This document shows positions 59,512 to 64,000 of a stretch of 64,000 nt of DNA, in pieces. Source of the DNA: Bacteroidetes bacterium GWF2_40_14 (lineage in GTDB: Bacteria; Bacteroidota; Bacteroidia; Bacteroidales; UBA932); contig MEOK01000034.1 of assembly GCA_001769195.1 (NCBI GenBank), positions 62,001 through 126,000 of the forward strand, written 5' to 3'. Position 1 is the stretch's first letter, and every line of letters starts with the position of its first letter. The notes beneath the pieces are model-generated. The model saw only the letters and a program-made list of their open reading frames with translations, was not told the DNA's origin and made no database searches. The position numbers were made by a program, and so were the translations under genes.

Positions 59512-60062
59512 ATAAGTTCATCAAGTGTGCGTTTTGGCACATGATGATTCTGCAAATTGTCCCTCCAGTATTTTACGTCGCCATCCTTTATTTCGTCCAC
59601 AATTATAACTTCCTTTGGTTTTCCGAGGGCAATCACCATTATAGGGTCAAGATTTTCGGGTAAATGGAGCAGCTCAGAGATGCCATCCTTTTTGAAAGAT
59701 GCTATCATGCAACCGCCAAAACCAAGATCAACCGCCTGAAGAAGTATGCTTTGGGCAAAGATGCCGTTGTCGCACGAATAACCGGCAGAGATATTCTTAT
59801 CGTGAATGAGAATTATGTATGCCGAAGGTCTCTCTCCCTCCGACGGGCCGTCCCACTCCTTAAGATATCCTGCCCAACCAAGATTGGGGAAAATCTTATC
59901 GTTCATCCTGCGGTTGTTGTTGATATAGAATTTAATAGGCTGGACGTTCCTCGACGATGGCGACAACCTTGCTGCTTCTACCATGGTTTTAAGGTTCTCA
60001 AACGAGATCTCCACCTCCTGATGGAACCTCCTGTAACTTCTGTTTTGTAAGAATGGTATCAT
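59493..60062 (-). CDS. Nitroreductase family protein
   Basis: 189 aa. The FMN-binding pattern is seen in AARLSPSSRNVQPIKFYINNNRRM (about 34-57) and in FGGCMIASFKKDGISELLHLPENLDPIMVIALGKP. The nitroreductase fold reduces nitro compounds or acts as an oxidoreductase on other substrates with NAD(P)H. It is co-transcribed with the HAD gene upstream (ATGA overlap of 4 bp). Confidence 0.9.
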   Translation of the reverse strand: MIPFLQNRSYRRFHQEVEISFENLKTMVEAARLSPSSRNVQPIKFYINNNRRMNDKIFPNLGWAGYLKEWDGPSEGERPSAYIILIHDKNISAGYSCDNGIFAQSILLQAVDLGFGGCMIASFKKDGISELLHLPENLDPIMVIALGKPKEVIIVDEIKDGDVKYWRDNLQNHHVPKRTLDELIYIPEE

Positions 60063-60769
60063 ATCTCAATTAAATTTAACAAGTCAATCAGATTGGCTGC
60101 CTTGGTGAGCCTCGGATGGTCACTCTCTTCTGCAACCTCGTGGGCCCAGATTATCTCTGAGGGTATATAGATTGCATTTGCCCCGATTTCCAAAACAGGC
60201 AGAATGTCCGACTTAAATGAATTTCCCACCATCAGAAACTGCTCAGGTTCCAGATTGTGCAACCTCACAATTTTAAGGTAATTTTCTGAATTCTTCTCAC
60301 TCATAATCTCAATATGCGAGAAATATTTTTTAAGCCCTGATCGTGCAATCTTTGACTCCTGCTCCTTAAGGTCGCCTTTTGTGGCAAGCGACAACTGGTA
60401 TTTTGCAGAGAGCTTTTCAAGCACATTCTCTGTCTGTGGATAAAGCATCATCTCCTGGCCAATTGTATCTTTCCCGATCGATATAAGTTCCAGTATATCC
60501 TCGTTGGAAAGAGTGCCGCCACTTATCTCTATCCCGCACTCGATAAGTGAGATTATAAAAGGCTTTGAACCATACCCCAGAAGGGGAAGATTATCCTTTT
60601 CCACCCTCAGCAGAATTCTGTTTGCCTCATCTGCACTGCAGTACTTCTCCATCAGCTTTCCAAAACGCTCCTCGGCCCTTCTGTAATGAAGCTCATTTTC
60701 CCACAGAGTATCGTCGGCATCAAAAGCAATGAGTTTTATGTTGTTATTGAATTTTTTCTCCTGTTGCAT
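60059..60769 (-). CDS. HAD family hydrolase
   Basis: 236 aa from the Met of MQQEKKFNN; longer upstream codons are rejected because they are hydrophobic and out of family. HAD motif I is FDADDTLW (Asp17, Asp19), motif II lies near LSLATKGD, and motif III/IV near FLMVGNSFKSDILPVLEIGA. It is a phosphatase of the HAD-IA type with an unknown small-molecule substrate. It is followed by the nitroreductase gene in the same operon. Confidence 0.92.
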   Translation of the reverse strand: MQQEKKFNNNIKLIAFDADDTLWENELHYRRAEERFGKLMEKYCSADEANRILLRVEKDNLPLLGYGSKPFIISLIECGIEISGGTLSNEDILELISIGKDTIGQEMMLYPQTENVLEKLSAKYQLSLATKGDLKEQESKIARSGLKKYFSHIEIMSEKNSENYLKIVRLHNLEPEQFLMVGNSFKSDILPVLEIGANAIYIPSEIIWAHEVAEESDHPRLTKAANLIDLLNLIEI

Positions 60770-60897
60770 TGAATATTTTACTAATAAGACACAAAGGTAT
60801 TTAAAAAGGTTCATTAGTAAAAGACAAATGGGCGAGTATAAATTAGGTTGTTTAAAAAGCATTTGATAATTTTATACGGATATTTAAAGACATAAAC

Positions 60898-62082
60898 ATG
60901 AAAAAAAATAAATTTTCAATACTGACAATAATTTTGTTGGTATTGGCTTTCAACAATGGTTGCGGTAAGAAAGAGCCTGCAATAGTAACCGGGGCCGACC
61001 AGACAGACAGGTACCTTCCGTTACTGGCCGACAGGAATGTAGCCATGACAATAAATCAGACATCTACTATCGGCAACCAGCTTAGTCTTGACAGTTTGTT
61101 GTTGCTGGGCATTAATGTAGTTAAGGGATTCGGGGCCGAGCATGGCTTCAGGGGAGGAAACAGCTATGATTCTATTGATATTAAATCAGGCGTTCCTACC
61201 ATCTCTTTATACAGAGGCAAGAATAAACCGACTAAAGAAGATCTGGAAGGAGTGGACATTATGATCTTTGACATGCAGGATGTGGGTACCCGTTTTTATA
61301 CCTATCTGGCTACATTGCACTACATTATGGAAGCATGTGCAGAGAACGATGTAGAACTGATTATTCTCGACAGACCAAATCCTAATGATTCATATGTAGA
61401 CGGACCTGTTTTGGAGGAGCAGTACAAATCATTTGTAGGGCTCGATCCCATTCCGATTCTGCACGGAATGACATTCGGCGAATATGCACAGATGCTAAAT
61501 GGTGAAGGATGGCTCGAAAACGGGGTTAAATGTAAGCTCAATATAATTACAATGTTGAATTACAAACATGGAAAACCTTATCTGGTACCAATACCTCCTT
61601 CGCCCAATTTAAATACTCAACAGTCAATCTTGCTATATCCGTCACTTTGTCTGTTCGAAGGAACAGTAATCAGCCAGGGGCGGGGCACCCAGCCTCTTAT
61701 TGCATTCACGGTGCTTGGAAATAAAGATTTAAAAGGCAAGTACCCATTCTCTTTCAATGTAATAAGCCGTCAGCGCGATACCATCCCACAAACTACTACC
61801 GAATGTTTTGGGCTGGATTTACGTAATTACGATACCGGCATATTCAAAAAAACCGGACGGATAAATTTAAGCTGGCTAATTGAATTGTACAACGCTTACC
61901 CAGATAAAGACAAGTTCTTTAGAAAAGGAGCGAACGACTCATACTATTTTGACAAGCTTGCTGGCACAAACAAGCTCAGAGAACAAATTATAGCAGGTAA
62001 GACAGAACAGGAAATCCGCGACAGCTGGGAACCCGCACTTTCGCAGTTCAAAGAGATACGGAAGAAGTACTTAATTTACTAA
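60898..62082 (+). CDS. namZ: DUF1343 exo-beta-N-acetylmuramidase, NamZ-like
   Basis: 394 aa. The lipobox is FNNGC (Cys22). The DUF1343 signature is seen in NVAMTINQTSTIG, VKGFGAEHGFRGG, DIMIFDMQDVGTRFYTYLATLHYIMEA in overview, and PTPPSPNLN-like VPIPPSPNLNTQQ. NamZ enzymes remove N-acetylmuramic acid from the non-reducing end of peptidoglycan fragments during cell-wall recycling. The last three codons and stop lie in an octamer array (62072-62151). Confidence 0.9.
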   Translation: MKKNKFSILTIILLVLAFNNGCGKKEPAIVTGADQTDRYLPLLADRNVAMTINQTSTIGNQLSLDSLLLLGINVVKGFGAEHGFRGGNSYDSIDIKSGVPTISLYRGKNKPTKEDLEGVDIMIFDMQDVGTRFYTYLATLHYIMEACAENDVELIILDRPNPNDSYVDGPVLEEQYKSFVGLDPIPILHGMTFGEYAQMLNGEGWLENGVKCKLNIITMLNYKHGKPYLVPIPPSPNLNTQQSILLYPSLCLFEGTVISQGRGTQPLIAFTVLGNKDLKGKYPFSFNVISRQRDTIPQTTTECFGLDLRNYDTGIFKKTGRINLSWLIELYNAYPDKDKFFRKGANDSYYFDKLAGTNKLREQIIAGKTEQEIRDSWEPALSQFKEIRKKYLIY

Positions 62083-62151
62083 TGTGCTAATTTACTAATG
62101 TGTTAATGTGTTAATGTGCTAATGTGCTAATGTGTTAATGTGCTAATGGGG
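62072..62151 (+). repeat. Octamer tandem array after namZ (TAATGTGC)
   Basis: Ten units of 8 bp, mostly TAATGTGC or TAATGTGT, starting within the last codons of namZ. The stop codon TAA (62080-62082) is the start of a unit. It is related to the array before osmC (21832-21895). Confidence 0.9.
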
Positions 62152-62161
62152 GAACCAAAAA

Positions 62162-62501
62162 ACTTCCTTGAAGTCTCCCACATGGTCAAGTATAACATAG
62201 TCAGAACATAGTCAGTATGTAAGAAGGTGTTTTTTGTCTCTTTAGTTTACAATAGTTCAAACTATGATAATAACAGGACAGTCAAAGTAACTTTGCTTTA
62301 ATCGATTTGGAAAAACACCGTTGACGCTGGTAGTGACGTTGGTATATATCACATATTCAAGTATATACGCAACAGGTTAATTATCAGACAATTTTTTAAA
62401 TATTTGTAAATCACACATATGCTAACACCTCTGGCAGAGTTTAGTAGAGCCCTTTACAGTTTTTATGATTTTGATGGACATGTGGGAAACTTCAACGGAG
62501 T
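62162..62501. repeat. 340-bp AT-rich block with inverted ends
   Basis: 62162-62184 and 62479-62501 are inverted copies (20 of 23 bp match, core TCCCACATG). Each contains a 13-bp imperfect palindrome (ACTTCCTTGAAGT and ACTCCGTTGAAGT on the minus strand). The interior contains copy 2 of the dispersed repeat (62384-62426). No gene is visible. It may be the remnant of a mobile element. Confidence 0.55.
62380..62448 (-). repeat. Diverged dispersed repeat, copy 2
   Basis: The reverse complement of 62384-62426 matches 21306-21348 at 35 of 43 positions (GTTAGCATATGTGTGATTT). It sits inside the block with inverted ends. The rest of the gap up to the POT gene holds no recognised gene. Confidence 0.65.
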
Positions 62502-62589
62502 TCTTCCCCACAGCTTGCGAGAAAGCGATCAATGTAAACACCTTTAGCAAAGAGGTGATCCCGTTAAACGGCGATTCTCTTAAATACAA

Positions 62590-62653
62590 ACCCATCCCTC
62601 TGAACAGCCTCAGGTTTTCGAAGAAAACTGGAAAGCTGAGAAGAGGGATGGGT
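62590..62653 (-). terminator. Multi-stem hairpin downstream of the POT gene
   Basis: ACCCATCCCTCT pairs perfectly with AGAGGGATGGGT (12 bp). Inside, CAGC/GCTG and GTTTTC-GAA-GAAAAC form further stems. On the minus strand it is 50 bp after the POT stop and is followed by TTTGTATTT. It is a probable terminator or a mobile hairpin. Confidence 0.5.
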
Positions 62654-62702
62654 CTTGTATCAGTTAAAAGAATCCTTTACAGGCTATATTAACTGGAGGT
62701 GT

Positions 62703-64000
62703 TTACTTAGATACCCTTTCGAGCCATCTGAGCATAATAAGCATGGTTGTCATTGAAATAAGGCAGGCAACAACAAAAAGAGTCCATGTCAACCAGATAG
62801 GAACGCTTTCGTATAAAATGGCACCTACGAATAAAAGCTGATTTCCCACAGCGGTTGCCGATAGCCATCCACCTTGCATTACTCCCTGATACTGAGGAGG
62901 AGCCACCTTTGAAACAAAAGATATTCCAAGAGGGCTGATAAACAACTCGGCCACGGTCAAAATCAGGTATGTTCCAATCAAAAGGAAAGGAGTTACCCTT
63001 AATTCATTCGGAAGGCCGCCCATTGCGACAACTTCGTTGTGACTAGGTAAACCGAAAGATCCTATAGACATGACAATAAATGCCGTTGCTGCTATTGCCA
63101 TACCGATTGCTATCTTCTTTGGAGTAGAAGGTTCTATGCCCTTTGCCCTGAGCCATCCGAAAAATGCAAGAATGACAGGGGTGAGAAACACAACAAAAAA
63201 TGGATTGGCAGACTGGAAATGCTCTGCTGTAATATTGAGTGACCCGATTTTCAGAAGGGTAAACTCTTTTGCAAAAAATGTAAGTGTAAGTCCGTTCTGG
63301 TGAAAAGAGAACCAAAAGAAAATAACAACTGCAAACACTGCGAAAAGTGCATAAATACGTTGCTTGACTTCTTTTGCATCCATGAAAACTTCACCCGGTG
63401 TAGCCTGTCCTTTGACACGAATTATAGGATCGGGCATAGTCTTCTTGTTGGACAGATAAATTACTATAGATACAACCATTGCAATAATGGCAACTCCAAA
63501 AGCATAGTGGAAACCTGTTGCAAACGCATCAAGGTAAGAATTTACAAAACCGCCCATATTGCCAATAAATGAACTATTTACATCGGCCGTTGCAGCAAGG
63601 TCATTCAAGCGAAGCGAACCTTCTGTTGTGAGTGTGCCGGACAGATATTCGTGACACAATGCCGGAAGATCGGAATTATAAGAGAATCCCTTAGAAGATA
63701 ACCACCAGTTTCTAACACCGGAAGCGGCTAAAGGTGCAAAAATAGCTCCTACATTGATAAACATATAGAACAAAGAAAAACCGGAATCGCGCATTTTTGA
63801 ATGCGTAGGATTGTCGTACATTTGTCCGACAAGAGCCTGTAGATTACCCTTGAAAAGACCGTTACCAAAAGCGATGACAAACAGTCCAATACAAGTCATA
63901 ATAAGAAACAACGTCTTATTGGGAACCGGTGTGGGTGTAGGTATGGCAATCAGGAAATAACCTACTGCCATTGTAATAAGCCCGACTAATATTGTTCCCT
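62703..64000 (-). CDS. POT family peptide transporter (DtpT-like), partial at right edge
   Basis: The minus-strand frame is open through position 64000, so the start lies beyond the window. At least 432 residues with about ten membrane helices are seen. The family features include FVIAFGNGLFKGNLQALVGQMYDNP, SGFSLFYMFINVGAIFAPL and LFISPLGISFVSKVAPPQYQGVMQGGWLSATAVGN in overview. POT transporters import di- and tripeptides with protons. The Met at 63971 is internal and not the start. This agrees with a peptide-using lifestyle. Confidence 0.92.
   Translation of the reverse strand, partial: GTILVGLITMAVGYFLIAIPTPTPVPNKTLFLIMTCIGLFVIAFGNGLFKGNLQALVGQMYDNPTHSKMRDSGFSLFYMFINVGAIFAPLAASGVRNWWLSSKGFSYNSDLPALCHEYLSGTLTTEGSLRLNDLAATADVNSSFIGNMGGFVNSYLDAFATGFHYAFGVAIIAMVVSIVIYLSNKKTMPDPIIRVKGQATPGEVFMDAKEVKQRIYALFAVFAVVIFFWFSFHQNGLTLTFFAKEFTLLKIGSLNITAEHFQSANPFFVVFLTPVILAFFGWLRAKGIEPSTPKKIAIGMAIAATAFIVMSIGSFGLPSHNEVVAMGGLPNELRVTPFLLIGTYLILTVAELFISPLGISFVSKVAPPQYQGVMQGGWLSATAVGNQLLFVGAILYESVPIWLTWTLFVVACLISMTTMLIMLRWLERVSK

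Noticed and set aside
62465-62692. 75-codon frame in the namZ-POT gap
   Set aside because: It spans the inverted repeat and the multi-stem hairpin and has no family resemblance or ribosome site.

Overview
The window looks like chromosomal DNA of a fermentative, probably anaerobic Bacteroidales (Bacteroidota) bacterium. The support is: promoters of the Bacteroidota type (TAnnTTTG at -7) in front of many genes; families largely confined to the phylum (DUF4837, DUF4252, DUF4369, M56/BlaR1 proteins with TonB-like tails, a BtuG-type B12 lipoprotein, GlsB/GlsA-like glycine-lipid enzymes, a long-tailed S16); many lipoproteins and outer-membrane barrels; and oxygen-sensitive or anaerobe-type enzymes (tungsten aldehyde:ferredoxin oxidoreductase, superoxide reductase). 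The species cannot be named from the sequence.

Layout. 1-315: a cobalamin riboswitch on the minus strand whose gene lies beyond the left edge. 316-5.5 kb: a beta-propeller lipoprotein, a GNAT acetyltransferase, a small secreted protein, and a BlaI/BlaR1-like repressor/protease pair with twin palindromic operators. 5.5-14.5 kb is an accessory region: fragments of a dead DUF4143 ATPase next to an intact one with three direct repeats upstream, an S41 protease, the 3' end of a dead acyltransferase, a 36-codon AbiEi fossil, an ECF sigma/membrane protein/secreted protein module, an intact AbiEi/AbiEii pair and an outer-membrane barrel. 14.5-21.2 kb: tRNA-Leu, an M16 protease, then a riboswitch-controlled B12 uptake pair (BtuB-like receptor and BtuG-like lipoprotein).

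21.4-36.1 kb is mostly core: OsmC, MiaB, an LEA-2/SPOR pair, GlsB/GlsA, RpoN, an amidohydrolase, Upp, RadC, S20, tRNA-Glu and the minus-strand run SOR-M23-DXR-RseP-DUF4837. 36.1-46.8 kb on the plus strand: RuvX, Def, phosphomannomutase, a hydrolase, DUF5009, a DEDDh exonuclease, AsmA, DUF819 and a BamA/TamA-like barrel. A 112-bp element with 22-bp terminal inverted repeats then precedes a second ECF sigma module ending in DUF4252 (46.9-48.4 kb). 48.4-53.1 kb: two envelope proteins, RimM, S16, a PHP phosphodiesterase and a VanX-type dipeptidase.

53.2-59.5 kb holds the most coherent set: a tungsten aldehyde:ferredoxin oxidoreductase, a ThiF-family activating enzyme, a ThiS/MoaD-type carrier ending in GG, and (past a DAHP synthase/chorismate mutase) an unrecognised lipoprotein followed by a WtpA/ModA-type tungstate/molybdate-binding lipoprotein. 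I read this as a metal capture, cofactor sulfuration and enzyme module; it lacks a permease and ATPase here. 59.5-64 kb: nitroreductase, HAD phosphatase, NamZ-type muramidase, a repeat-rich gap and a POT peptide transporter that runs off the right edge.

Non-coding structure is rich: 7-bp and 8-bp tandem arrays whose first unit supplies or adjoins the stop codon of miaB, aor and namZ; a MITE-like palindrome with a half copy 8 kb away; a diverged repeat shared by two distant gaps; and a recurring 13-bp imperfect palindrome around thiF-thiS and in the gap after namZ.
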